From CATQHQ01 sp965243805 (GTDB taxonomy: Bacteria > Gemmatimonadota > Gemmatimonadetes > Longimicrobiales > Gaopeijiaceae), in contig OZ251577.1 in assembly GCA_965243805.1 (NCBI GenBank), forward strand, positions 744,001 to 808,000: a stretch of 64,000 bases of DNA, in the 5' to 3' direction. The notes under the pieces are model-generated. The model did not search any database and was not told the DNA's origin. It saw only the letters and a program-made list of their open reading frames with translations. Position 1 is the stretch's first letter; each line of letters begins with the position of its first letter. A program made the translations under genes and the position numbers. Shown piece after piece: positions 26,073-34,896 of this stretch.

Positions 26073-28207
26073 CGACGCCGGGCCGTCTGCCGCAGGCCGA
26101 GGCTGGAAGCGCGACCGGGAGTCGAGCATCCTGGCGCGACCGCATCCTGCAGGACTTCCCTCCAGGCGCGGCCCGACTGACGGTCGTGACCGATCCCGAC
26201 GGCCTGATCCTGGACGAGCTCGTCCTGGTCGAGCTTCGGCAGCGACAGTTCGAGGTGCTGCTCTTCGAGGAATCGGTGCCGTTCCGGTACGCTTACGAGT
26301 CGCGGGGCCGGACCTACTGGGACGAACGCAAGTCGTCTCCCTGTCTCGTCGTCGTGGTATCCAGGGAAGGCGGTCTGGAAACGGAAGACCTGCCTTACGA
26401 CGTCACCCGGTTCGCGAGATGCATCCCCTTGGGGCTCCAGGCGATCTTTCCCACGCTCAGCCGGAGGGTGGTTGCGAAGCTCGGGTCGGAGTGCTGGGAC
26501 CGGTTGTACAGAGCGGTGGAGAGCGAGCGCCCCGATACCATGGGCAACGGTGCGACCGAGGACTTCGTTCTCCGCCACGTCTTTGGAATCGCCACGGAAC
26601 TCGTCCGCGAGCCGCAGGAGCTGCTTCGCGCCCTGCTGAGCGTCCACCACGGCGGCCGGCCGCTTCCCACAACGCTGGCCAAACACCTCGTTCGGGCCTT
26701 GCAGAGGGAGGGGCGCTTCGGGAACTGGCCCTTGGATGCAATCGTACCCGACCGGGAGGCGTTCTTTGCGTTTCTGCAGGAGCGATGGTCTCCCTTCTTG
26801 GACCGCGCCTCCGACCAGGACCGTGCCTCCGACCAGGACCATGCCTCCGGCCAGGACCGTGCCTCCGGCCAGGACCCCGGCTCGCCTGCCTCGCCAGCAC
26901 CCGACAACGCCAAGCTCGCCTACCCAGGGCCAGCGGAGCTGCCGTTCAACCACGCCGCCGTCCGCGTCTACATCGACAACCTGTTCCTCGAAGGATGTCT
27001 GCGACCGGTAGCCCACAAGGCTGCCGATTCCTTTGCCGGCACTTGGATCGCGACGGGAGTGCAGTCGCCGGACGGCTCCACCGACGCCCGGCGGCAGCGG
27101 CTGGACCGGCTCGTCGAGGCGGTGGCCGAGGCCGTGCCCGACCCAGAGGCACGCTACGGCGAGTGGCAACGGTTCGCCCGGAGATGGGCCGAAGCCACCG
27201 CGCTGGACATGGGCGACCCCGAGACGGCCTCGTCGGTCGAGTCCGCGCCCAGCCTTGCCGCGTTGCGCCCCCGCGTGGACGCCGCCTTCGCCAGGTGGCT
27301 GACAAAACGGTACGCTGGCTTGGCCAACGTGCCCCCGGCGCCGCCCGTGATGCTGCACCACGTCCCACGCCTTCTGTCCCAACATGTGGACAACGCCTCC
27401 GACAACAAGGCGGCCCTGCTGGTGGTGGACGGCCTGTCCATGGACCAATGGGTCACGGTTCGCGAGGAGCTGACGCAACTGCGGCCCGCCGGCTACCGCT
27501 TCCGCGAAGACGCCGTGTTCGCGTGGATTCCGACGCTTACCTCCGTGTCGCGCCAAGCCGCGTTCGCGGGCCAGTCGCCCCTGTGCTTTCCAGACAGCAT
27601 TCACTCAACGAGCCGGGAACCCAAGCTGTGGCAGCGCTTCTGGGCAGACCGCGGCCTCGCCGACGACGCCGTCGTCTACCAGAAGAAGCTGGGCGACGGC
27701 TCGCTGGACCCGGTGGCGGACCTGGTCTCCGGCCCGCGAGTGCGCGTCGCCGGGCTGGTCGTGGACACGGTGGACAGGATGATGCACGGCATGGTGCTCG
27801 GCGCCCGGGGAATGCACGGCCAACTCCGCCAGTGGGCGCGGGGTCCCTACCTGACCGCGCTCCTCGACCTGCTGCTGGACAACGGGTTTCGGGTCTGGCT
27901 CACCTCCGACCACGGAAACGTGGAGGCAACGGGATGCGGTCGTCCGACCGGCGAGAAGGTCGCCGACATGCGCGGAAAGCGAGCCCACATCTACCCCAGC
28001 GCGGCACTGCGACGACGGGCCGCGGACGAGTTCCCGGACGCCCGGCCATGGCCCCCAACCGGTCTCCCCAGCGACTACTTTCCTCTGCTGGCCCCCGGAC
28101 GGTCGGCGTTCGTCGCCCAGGCCGAGCGGATCGTCGGCCACGGAGGGACTTCGCTGGAGGAGGTCATCGTGCCCCTGGTGCGCATCGACAGGAGAACGGA
28201 CGTTTGA
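26069..28207 (+). CDS. pglZ: BREX-3 phosphatase-like PglZ, start unclear
   Basis: PglZ is an alkaline-phosphatase-superfamily protein needed for BREX. The conserved region begins at SWRDRILQDFPPGAARLTVV (about 26118). Catalytic-core motifs are LLVVDGLSMDQW and, near the end, LTSDHGNVEA. No ATG or GTG precedes the conserved start except an ATG at 25964 inside the barrel gene. CTG 26069 at the junction is the nearest candidate and GTG 26186 would cut conserved sequence. The 5' end was therefore probably altered when the metal module landed next to it. A four-unit repeat lies at 26801-26872. The stop overlaps brxA (TTGA). Confidence 0.8.
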   Translation: MTTPGRLPQAEAGSATGSRASWRDRILQDFPPGAARLTVVTDPDGLILDELVLVELRQRQFEVLLFEESVPFRYAYESRGRTYWDERKSSPCLVVVVSREGGLETEDLPYDVTRFARCIPLGLQAIFPTLSRRVVAKLGSECWDRLYRAVESERPDTMGNGATEDFVLRHVFGIATELVREPQELLRALLSVHHGGRPLPTTLAKHLVRALQREGRFGNWPLDAIVPDREAFFAFLQERWSPFLDRASDQDRASDQDHASGQDRASGQDPGSPASPAPDNAKLAYPGPAELPFNHAAVRVYIDNLFLEGCLRPVAHKAADSFAGTWIATGVQSPDGSTDARRQRLDRLVEAVAEAVPDPEARYGEWQRFARRWAEATALDMGDPETASSVESAPSLAALRPRVDAAFARWLTKRYAGLANVPPAPPVMLHHVPRLLSQHVDNASDNKAALLVVDGLSMDQWVTVREELTQLRPAGYRFREDAVFAWIPTLTSVSRQAAFAGQSPLCFPDSIHSTSREPKLWQRFWADRGLADDAVVYQKKLGDGSLDPVADLVSGPRVRVAGLVVDTVDRMMHGMVLGARGMHGQLRQWARGPYLTALLDLLLDNGFRVWLTSDHGNVEATGCGRPTGEKVADMRGKRAHIYPSAALRRRAADEFPDARPWPPTGLPSDYFPLLAPGRSAFVAQAERIVGHGGTSLEEVIVPLVRIDRRTDV
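26801..26872 (+). repeat. 18-bp tandem repeat in pglZ
   Basis: Four units of about 18 bp (consensus GACCGTGCCTCCGACCAG) encode DRASDQ, DRASDQ, DHASGQ, DRASGQ in a linker of PglZ. The period is a multiple of three, so unit gain or loss changes linker length and not frame. Confidence 0.85.
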
Positions 28208-29019
28208 GCAGCGGTGCACTTCGCCCCGTGGGAATCAGCCAGCGCGTGCGCCTGGAATGGCTGGACGAGGCGGCGGGCTTGGTGCGTGCCGGTCACGACT
28301 GCGCCCATGTCGCCGCGACGCTCAACGAGATGCTGCTGGACAAGGTGTCCGTGGGCGGGACTGCCGTTCGGGGCAACCGAGAGAAGACGGTCACCATCCT
28401 GACGCGCATCTGGTGCCGTCTCCCGTCGCGCCTAACCCCATTGCGTGACGCCGCTCTCCCGCTTCTGGACCACACAGACGCCGCTGGCCGCCTCACCATC
28501 CATTGGGGCATGACCATGGCGGCCTACCCCTTCTGGAGCGTGGTGGCGGCCCGAGTCGGCAGACTCTTGCGCCTACAGGGCGTCGCGACGGCCGCCCAGA
28601 TCAACCGTCGCGTCCAGGAGCACCACGGCGAGCGTCCCACCGTCGTCCGCGCTACCCGGCGCGTCCTTCGCTCGTTCGTAAACTTGGGCGTCCTGAGCGA
28701 CACGGCGATCCGCGGCCGCTACGCCTCCGCCGAAGTCCATCCGATATCAAGCCCAGAGCTGGTCGCCTGGCTGGCCGAGGCCGCCCTTCATGTCCGTGAT
28801 GGCGAGCCCGCTCAGCCCAGCAATCTGCTCAATCACCCGAGTCTCTTCCCCTTCCGCGTGTCCTACGTGCCGGCGCGCTCGCTCGCCGCCGCATCGCCCC
28901 GTCTGGACCTGGTCCAGCAAGGACTGGACTCGGAGCTGTTGGTGTTGCGAACGCCCGAGGCGCAAGGTACGGTAAGGCAAGCCGTCCCGACGCCAACACC
29001 AAGAAACGGTCAGACATGA
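28204..29019 (+). CDS. brxA: BREX protein BrxA-like (DUF1819 type)
   Basis: This 271-residue, Arg-rich helical protein begins at a TTG that overlaps the pglZ stop (TTGA) and ends overlapping the next ATG (ATGA). The segments RVRLEWLDEAAGLVRAG, GNREKTVTILTRIW and HWGMTMAAYPFWSVVAARVG match the general look of BrxA (DUF1819), which closes BREX-3 operons after pglZ. BrxA proteins bind DNA in other BREX types. Assignment rests mostly on position and composition, since no catalytic motif exists. Confidence 0.68.
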   Translation: MSSGALRPVGISQRVRLEWLDEAAGLVRAGHDCAHVAATLNEMLLDKVSVGGTAVRGNREKTVTILTRIWCRLPSRLTPLRDAALPLLDHTDAAGRLTIHWGMTMAAYPFWSVVAARVGRLLRLQGVATAAQINRRVQEHHGERPTVVRATRRVLRSFVNLGVLSDTAIRGRYASAEVHPISSPELVAWLAEAALHVRDGEPAQPSNLLNHPSLFPFRVSYVPARSLAAASPRLDLVQQGLDSELLVLRTPEAQGTVRQAVPTPTPRNGQT

Positions 29020-30251
29020 CAGCACTCGACAACGACCGCCGGTTCCTTACCCGCGTTGTGCTTCGCAACTATAAGAGCATTGCCGCGTGCGACGTCTCGC
29101 CGTCCCAGGTCGCCTTTCTTGTTGGGCCCAACGGATCCGGGAAGAGCAACTTTATCGACGCCCTGCGCTTCGTGGCGGAATCGTTGCGATCGACGACCGA
29201 CCACGCGCTCCACGAGCGAGGGGGCATCAACGAGGTCAGGCGACGGTCAGGGGGGCATCCCAACCACTTTGGCATTCGGCTCGACTTCCGCTTCGCCGAG
29301 TACCGGGGACGCTATGCGTTCGCGATAGCGGCCAAAGCAGGGCGATCCTACGAGATTCGAGAGGAGGAATGCGTTGTTTGGTCGACCGGGAAGGACGCAT
29401 CCAACGGTCACTATCGGGTGCATGGAGGCAAGGTCCAATCCAGCACGCTTTCGTCGCCTCCCCGTGCGCATCCCCGTCGGCTGTATCTTGTCACCGTCTC
29501 GGGCATTGAACCCTTTGATCAAGTCTACGAGGCGTTCTTGAGAATGGGGTTCTACAATCTGATTCCCGAGGTCGTTCGGAGGCCCCAGTCGCCCGACCCA
29601 AGCGACTTGCTGGCCAGAGACGGTCGCAACGCCGCCGGCGTCTTGGCCGACTTGGCTGCGCGTTCGCCAACGTTCAAGCACCGAATCGAGAACTACCTCG
29701 GCCTAATCGTGCCTGGCTTGGTCCGAGTGGAACGCAAGATGCTAGATACGCTGGAGACCCTCGAATTTGGTCAGGAAGTCAAGGGCGCTCAACACCCTTG
29801 GCGCTTCAGCGCGGCCAACATGTCGGACGGGACGCTTCGAGCGTTCGGCGTCTTGCTTGCGCTGTTCCAAGGTTGCGGAGCCACGGACGACCGCAGGCAG
29901 TCGCTCGTGGGAATCGAAGAACCGGAGCTTGCCCTGCATCCCGCGGGCGCAGGCGTGCTTCTGGACGCTCTTCGGGAGGCGGCCCAGCATTCCCAGGTAT
30001 TCGTGACCAGCCACAGCGCCGACCTTCTCGACAGCCTTGGCACAGCGGGCGAATCGGTGCTTGCAGTAGTGGCCAAGCAAGGCATCACCCACATTGGGCC
30101 CCTGGACGAAGCCGGGCGTTCAGCCCTGAAGGAGGGCCTGTTTACGGCAGGCGAACTCCTGCGTGTGGACCAGCTGATCCCGGATCCAAAGAGTATCAAC
30201 CTCGTACCGACACAGCTTCGGATGTTCCGAACTGGCCGCACGGCTGAATGA
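29016..30251 (+). CDS. AAA15/RecF-like ATPase of an ATPase-TOPRIM pair
   Basis: This 411-residue ATPase has TRVVLRNYKSIAACDVS, Walker A VGPNGSGKSNF near residue 33, Walker B VGIEEPELALHP near 300 and the switch FVTSHSADLLDSL. It overlaps brxA by four bases upstream and the DUF4276 gene by four bases downstream, so it is cotranscribed with the second BREX block. A split ATPase plus TOPRIM arrangement recalls PARIS (AriA/AriB) and OLD-type systems, where the ATPase holds the nuclease-like subunit until a phage trigger arrives. Whether it serves BREX or is a separate system is unknown. Confidence 0.8.
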   Translation: MTALDNDRRFLTRVVLRNYKSIAACDVSPSQVAFLVGPNGSGKSNFIDALRFVAESLRSTTDHALHERGGINEVRRRSGGHPNHFGIRLDFRFAEYRGRYAFAIAAKAGRSYEIREEECVVWSTGKDASNGHYRVHGGKVQSSTLSSPPRAHPRRLYLVTVSGIEPFDQVYEAFLRMGFYNLIPEVVRRPQSPDPSDLLARDGRNAAGVLADLAARSPTFKHRIENYLGLIVPGLVRVERKMLDTLETLEFGQEVKGAQHPWRFSAANMSDGTLRAFGVLLALFQGCGATDDRRQSLVGIEEPELALHPAGAGVLLDALREAAQHSQVFVTSHSADLLDSLGTAGESVLAVVAKQGITHIGPLDEAGRSALKEGLFTAGELLRVDQLIPDPKSINLVPTQLRMFRTGRTAE

Positions 30252-30838
30252 TGATGACGATTGCTTCGATCGTTGAAGGGCATGGCGAGGTGGCCGCCGT
30301 CCCTGTGCTTGTTCGCAGAATTGCCCAGCGAGTTGCTCCCGGAGTGAGTATCAGGGTTCTGAGGCCCTATCGAGTTCAGCGCCAGCGCTTCGTGAAGTCA
30401 GACGAAGTGGAACGAATCGTGGAGTTCGTTGCCCGGCGATCTGGACCAGAGGGACGGTTGTTGATCCTGCTGGACGCCAACGGCGATTGCCCCAAGGACG
30501 TAGCAACCGAGATTCTTCAGCGCGCACGAGCAGCCCGTGCCGACCGGCGTATTTCGGTTGTGCTGGCAAACATGGAATACGAAGCGTGGTTCCTTGCCAC
30601 AACTGAATCGATTGCTGGACAAAGGGGCCTTGCGCAACACATTGCCCCACCACCCCAACCCGAGGCCGTTCGAGACGCCAAGGGCTGGCTGAGCAAGCAG
30701 ATGACGGAGGGGCAAGCGTACAGTCCGTCTACCGATCAGCCGGGGCTGACAGCCGTGTTCGACATGGATGCCGCACGCAAAACTGCAAGGTCGTTCGACA
30801 AGCTGTACCGCGAAGTCGAAGCCTTGCTGTGTAGGTAA
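30248..30838 (+). CDS. DUF4276 (TOPRIM-like) protein, partner of the ATPase
   Basis: This 196-residue DUF4276 protein has a TOPRIM-like fold: the Glu of ASIVEGHGEVAAVPVL near residue 10, the acidic LLILLDANGDCPKD strand near 77 and VLANMEYEAWFLAT near 106, with the C-terminal DMDAARKTARSFDKLYREV typical of the family. Its ATG overlaps the stop of the ATPase gene. Such proteins are probably metal-dependent nucleases or nuclease-like effectors. It is the last gene of the island on this strand and converges on the aminotransferase 21 bases away. Confidence 0.82.
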   Translation: MMMTIASIVEGHGEVAAVPVLVRRIAQRVAPGVSIRVLRPYRVQRQRFVKSDEVERIVEFVARRSGPEGRLLILLDANGDCPKDVATEILQRARAARADRRISVVLANMEYEAWFLATTESIAGQRGLAQHIAPPPQPEAVRDAKGWLSKQMTEGQAYSPSTDQPGLTAVFDMDAARKTARSFDKLYREVEALLCR

Positions 30839-30859
30839 GATTCCACCTTCGCGTCGCCT

Positions 30860-32152
30860 CTACAACCCCTCCAGAGCGACGACGAGCCGGTCGATCTCGG
30901 CCTGCGTGTTGTAGACGTGGGTCGATACGCGGATGGCGTTGTGCCCGTCGCGCTGGTGCTCGTCAATGTGGATACGGGCCCGTTCCGCTACGAGCTCGAC
31001 GGCCTCCACGGCGTCCACGCCGTCCAGTTCAAAGATCGTGGAGCCGGGACAGGAGACCTCCGGGTTGCCGCTCAGCAACGTGCACCGGTCGATCTGCGCC
31101 AGCTGCGACTTGAGGCAGTTCGACAGGTGACGAGTCCGGGCTTCGACGGCCTCCACGGTCACGTCTTCCATGAACTCCAACGCCGCTCCCAGCGCCGCCC
31201 GCAACGGCAACGGCGCCGTTCCCGGCGGCCGGTAGGCCGCACCACCAGACCCATCCTCCGTCGCGAAGACCGACTCAATCCGCTCGCGAGCGCCGGCCCG
31301 GATGTACAGGACGCCAGTGCCCATCGGCCCCAGGAACCACTTGTGCAAGCTCGCCGAGTAGGTATCGCACCCCAGCTCCCGGAGATCGACCGGCAACATG
31401 CCCACGGCCTGAGCGCCGTCCACGTGGCTTGTGCACCCCCGTTCCCGCGCCATCGCGCACAGTTGCCGCACGGGGTAGAGGTGGCCGCCACGGGTGACGT
31501 GGCAGAAGGCTACGACTCGCGTCGCGGGCGTGATCGCCTCTTCCATCAGCTCCACGACTTGGCCAGGGCTGTCGAGGGGGCTGGGCACGGCCACCTGGAT
31601 CACCTGGATGCCGTCGCGCGCCGCCCGCACCTCCCAGGGCCGCAGGGCCGCAGGATGCTCCTGGCTGGTCACCAGCACCTCATCTCCGCGACGCAACCGA
31701 ACGCCGAAAGCCGCCAGATGGAGGGCCTCGCTGGCGTTTCTGGTCAGCGCGATCTCGTCCGCGTCGGCCCCCAGCAGGGCTGCAAGCCCGGGCGTTACCT
31801 TGCCGGCGATCGCCTCCGACAGCGCGTTCTTCGCCTGCAACGGCTCCTGCGACAGCGCCTCGTACCCGGCTCCGACAGCCTCCGCGACCGATGCCGGCGG
31901 CATCCCCAGGCTTGCGTTGTTCATGTACGCGACGCCGGGCTCCAGAACGAATCGGCTGCGTACCTGGGCCCATGCATCGTCGCTGGCGTCGGCGGGAGTC
32001 ACGAGCCGGCGGCCAATGGCGGACCGAGCGTCGACGCCAGCCGACCGACCGTTCTCTTCGGCGGCACCGCAACCCGAAACGGAGACGCCGGCTAACCCAG
32101 CGGCCCCGGTCGCCAGGAAGCCCCTGCGCGAGACGCTTGCCTTCCGTTGCAT
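30860..32152 (-). CDS. Class V aminotransferase-like PLP enzyme with Tat signal
   Basis: The 430-residue product starts at ATG 32152 (GAGGGG just upstream), and carries a twin-arginine signal, SRRGFLATGAAGLAG, followed by Cys in VSGCG, so export as a lipoprotein is possible. The PLP fold of the isopenicillin-N-epimerase/cysteine-desulfurase class is clear: HVDGAQAVGMLPVDL (Asp pairing with PLP) and SASLHKWFLGPMGTG with the PLP-binding Lys. The substrate is not deducible. It is 45 bases downstream of the SCO gene on the same strand and may belong to the respiratory transcript. Confidence 0.82.
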   Translation of the reverse strand: MQRKASVSRRGFLATGAAGLAGVSVSGCGAAEENGRSAGVDARSAIGRRLVTPADASDDAWAQVRSRFVLEPGVAYMNNASLGMPPASVAEAVGAGYEALSQEPLQAKNALSEAIAGKVTPGLAALLGADADEIALTRNASEALHLAAFGVRLRRGDEVLVTSQEHPAALRPWEVRAARDGIQVIQVAVPSPLDSPGQVVELMEEAITPATRVVAFCHVTRGGHLYPVRQLCAMARERGCTSHVDGAQAVGMLPVDLRELGCDTYSASLHKWFLGPMGTGVLYIRAGARERIESVFATEDGSGGAAYRPPGTAPLPLRAALGAALEFMEDVTVEAVEARTRHLSNCLKSQLAQIDRCTLLSGNPEVSCPGSTIFELDGVDAVEAVELVAERARIHIDEHQRDGHNAIRVSTHVYNTQAEIDRLVVALEGL

Positions 32153-32196
32153 CGCCCCTCCTTGTCGAGTCCCGCGTTCTTCGCGGTTCAAGAACC

Positions 32197-33144
32197 CTAG
32201 GGCGACCGCAACCTCTCCGCCAGCTGCACCAGATCGCTCGTGGCACCGGTGGAGGCGTAGGCCAGCGTGCCGTCACTCTCGACCAAGTAGACCAGCGCCG
32301 GATGCACAACATCGCCAGTACGGGGGTCGCGCCGGTGGACCATGTCGAAGGCGTCCAAGGCGGCTGTGACGGCTTCGGGAGCGCCCCCGACCATGAAGTC
32401 GCGCACGGGGTCAAGGCCGAAGCGGTCTGCAAGGGCAGGCAACCGGCTAGGCGTGTCCCGCCAAGGATCCAACGTGAACACCACGACTGGCATATCGGCC
32501 CTGGAGGGGCGTTGGACCCGACCAGAACGCCGCGCTTCCAGCGAGTTGCGCACCACTACCGGGCAGATCGTGGCGCAGTGGCCGAACGCGAAGGTCGCGA
32601 ACGCACGGCGGCCGCCGAGGCTCTCGAGCGTGAAGTCGTTCCCGCGCTGGTCGACCAAGCCCTCGGTCGCGGGCCAGGGACGGTCGAGGCGGGGATAGGT
32701 CTCGGGCAGCAGTTCGGCGGCGCTCGCACCGAGCCCCGCGGCCAGGGTCGGCGGCGGCAGGCGAACGCTGGCGGCGCGGGCCGCGGCAATGGCCAGGAAG
32801 GCCGCTACCGCGAAGCCCGTGCCCGCCAACAGCCCGCGCCCGCCGGACGAACGAGCGAAGTGGCGCAGCGTGTCGCGCACTTGGCTGCTCCAGCCCGCGT
32901 ACAGTGCCAGCAGCATCGCCGGCGGCTGACCGACCAACAGCAACCATCCCTTGGCGTCCGGTAGGCCGCTCTCGGTGATGTTGAAGCAGACGGCGCGAGC
33001 GCGGTCCAGCCATTCGGGCGCGCCCGGAACCGCGAACAGCGCGAAGCTCCACCACACGGCGGACACGGCCAGGACGAACGCGGCCGCCCCTACGGGCCAC
33101 CGATCTTGGGGGCGGAGGATCCATCGGGCCGCCGTCAGAGTCAT
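32197..33144 (-). CDS. SCO1/SenC-family copper chaperone, membrane-anchored
   Basis: This 315-residue protein has several hydrophobic segments in the first 130 residues and then a thioredoxin-fold SCO domain. The copper site is complete: CATICP near residue 190 and the distal His in DVVHPALVYL near 283. SCO proteins load the CuA centre of haem-copper oxidases. The gene follows the CuA subunit and subunit I genes on the same strand, which fits that job. The multi-pass N-terminus is longer than in classic SCO1. Confidence 0.85.
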   Translation of the reverse strand: MTLTAARWILRPQDRWPVGAAAFVLAVSAVWWSFALFAVPGAPEWLDRARAVCFNITESGLPDAKGWLLLVGQPPAMLLALYAGWSSQVRDTLRHFARSSGGRGLLAGTGFAVAAFLAIAAARAASVRLPPPTLAAGLGASAAELLPETYPRLDRPWPATEGLVDQRGNDFTLESLGGRRAFATFAFGHCATICPVVVRNSLEARRSGRVQRPSRADMPVVVFTLDPWRDTPSRLPALADRFGLDPVRDFMVGGAPEAVTAALDAFDMVHRRDPRTGDVVHPALVYLVESDGTLAYASTGATSDLVQLAERLRSP

Positions 33145-33174
33145 GGGGCTGTCGTCAGATTCATCGGGCCGCCG

Positions 33175-34896
33175 TCACCCGATCAGCCACATCGCCGACA
33201 GCAGCTTCCAGTTGGCGAAGTAGTAGACGACAAACGCCAGCAGGAAGACGCCGACGAGGATCATGGTGCCCGGCATCATCCCCAGCCGGCCGTGCTCCTG
33301 GAGCTTGGGCGATTCGGTCGGGAGTTCGGTGAAGGGCCGCGTGTACAACCCCGGCGGCACGGCACCCGCGAGGGCCGATTCCGTCATTTCGTCGCCCAGC
33401 GGCTTGCCGAAGAAGACCGACCACACGGTGACCAATATGTACATGGCACCGCCCACCGCCGCGACCAAGCCTCCGGCCGCCATCACCGCGAACAGCAGGT
33501 CCACGGCGGCCGAGTACTCCACGCCGAACGGCGCTCCCGAGAAGGTGACGTCCCAGTGCCTGCGCGGGACACCGAACGTGCCGGCAAAAGTCATCGCCAT
33601 CGAGAACACGAGCATTCCAGCGCTGAACACCCACGGTTGCCACTTTGCCAAGCCGTAGAAGGCAATCTTTTTACGAAAGATCAGCGGGATCACATAGTAG
33701 GTGACGCCCATGAAGGCCATCGCCGTGCCGCTGACGACGGTCGCGTGAAAGTGGCCGGGAATGCGCAACGTGTTGTGCGCGATGATGTTGATCTGCTCGG
33801 TCCCGAAAGTGACGCCGGTGATGCCGCCCACAAACCCGAACACGACCACGGAGAGGCACAGGGACGAGAAGCCGGGATCGTGCCAGGGCGCGCGCCGAAG
33901 CCAACCGAACAGCCCTTGCGTGAAGCCGCGCAGGCGCATTCCGAGCTCAATGCCGGCGGGCACCGTGAAGCCGTGAAGCATCGACGCCAGCACCGCCATG
34001 TACATGAAGTACGACGTGTTCACGATCTTCCACGTCGGGCCGAACCCCGGGTCCACCAGCAGGTGATGCGCCGACGCCATGGAGATGAACAGAATGTACA
34101 AGACGAACGCCGTGCGGCTGATCTTCTCGTTTACCACCACGGCGCCCACGGTCAACGCCCCCAGCAGGTACCAGATCGCCACCATTGCGGCCACGTTGAT
34201 CTGCTGCGACGAGTGGCCCAGTCCCCACCAGACCAGACGGTATACTTGCGCGTCCACGTCCATGAGGCCCAGGGACCAGAAGAAGGTGGGAATGTAGATC
34301 GCCGCACCGTGCAGGAGCGTAATCGCCGCGATGATCGCCGCCGTCATCGCACCGAACGTCACCAACGGCACCGATCCCGAATACGTCTTCTCCCGCTTGG
34401 CGACGACCAGGGTCGCAAAGAAGATCGTGGTCACCAAAATCGCGCCCACGGCGAACAGAATGACGCCCAGGTAGAAGGCCCAGTGCGCTTTCAGGGGCAC
34501 GTACGAGGTGAAGAGCACATCGGCCCGGCCTGTGAACATGGCCCACTCCACCATTGCAGCGCCTGCAACCATGAGCACGAACGCCGCCCATCCGGTCTTT
34601 GGCGCGGCCACCCGCGAGTTGAGCAGCACTGCAGAGGCGAAGTACAGCACCGCCATCTCGAAGAACAGGATGAAGAAGATCAGCATGTTCATCCCGTGCA
34701 CCGTGAGGATGCGGTAGAACCACACGTCGCTCAGGAGATGGACGGCCTGCCAGCGCGTGAGCAGCACGAGCACCGCCGTAGCGCCGCCCACAAGGAGCGC
34801 CACCGTGGCTGCCACCGCGTTGGCCTTGATCAGCGCGTCGGCGTCCCTGTGCACGCCCAGCCCGGTAGTCGGACAGGTGCGGAAGAGGCTGCTCAT
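33175..34896 (-). CDS. Haem-copper oxidoreductase subunit I, NOR-like active site
   Basis: This 573-residue membrane protein has about 12-14 helices. Haem and CuB ligands are visible: HGMNMLIFF (low-spin haem His), the GHSSQQINV helix (CuB His), SAHHLL (CuB His pair) and PGHFHATV (haem His residues). In oxygen reductases the first CuB His is followed four residues later by the cross-linked Tyr (HPEVY); here that position is Gln. Loss of this Tyr marks nitric oxide reductases, and Gln is the residue reported for eNOR-type enzymes. The start ATG overlaps the subunit II stop. I call it a candidate NO reductase; a divergent B-family oxygen reductase is the alternative. Confidence 0.82.
   Translation of the reverse strand: MSSLFRTCPTTGLGVHRDADALIKANAVAATVALLVGGATAVLVLLTRWQAVHLLSDVWFYRILTVHGMNMLIFFILFFEMAVLYFASAVLLNSRVAAPKTGWAAFVLMVAGAAMVEWAMFTGRADVLFTSYVPLKAHWAFYLGVILFAVGAILVTTIFFATLVVAKREKTYSGSVPLVTFGAMTAAIIAAITLLHGAAIYIPTFFWSLGLMDVDAQVYRLVWWGLGHSSQQINVAAMVAIWYLLGALTVGAVVVNEKISRTAFVLYILFISMASAHHLLVDPGFGPTWKIVNTSYFMYMAVLASMLHGFTVPAGIELGMRLRGFTQGLFGWLRRAPWHDPGFSSLCLSVVVFGFVGGITGVTFGTEQINIIAHNTLRIPGHFHATVVSGTAMAFMGVTYYVIPLIFRKKIAFYGLAKWQPWVFSAGMLVFSMAMTFAGTFGVPRRHWDVTFSGAPFGVEYSAAVDLLFAVMAAGGLVAAVGGAMYILVTVWSVFFGKPLGDEMTESALAGAVPPGLYTRPFTELPTESPKLQEHGRLGMMPGTMILVGVFLLAFVVYYFANWKLLSAMWLIG

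Noticed and set aside
26069..28207. BREX type 1 assignment
   Set aside because: The presence of BrxF and of PglXI and the absence of BrxB and Lon-like BrxL point to type 3.
33122..33179. Direct duplication of CATCGGGCCGCCGTCA around the SCO start as a regulatory site
   Set aside because: Two copies 42 bases apart at a gene boundary are more simply a small local duplication; no promoter-like context supports a function.
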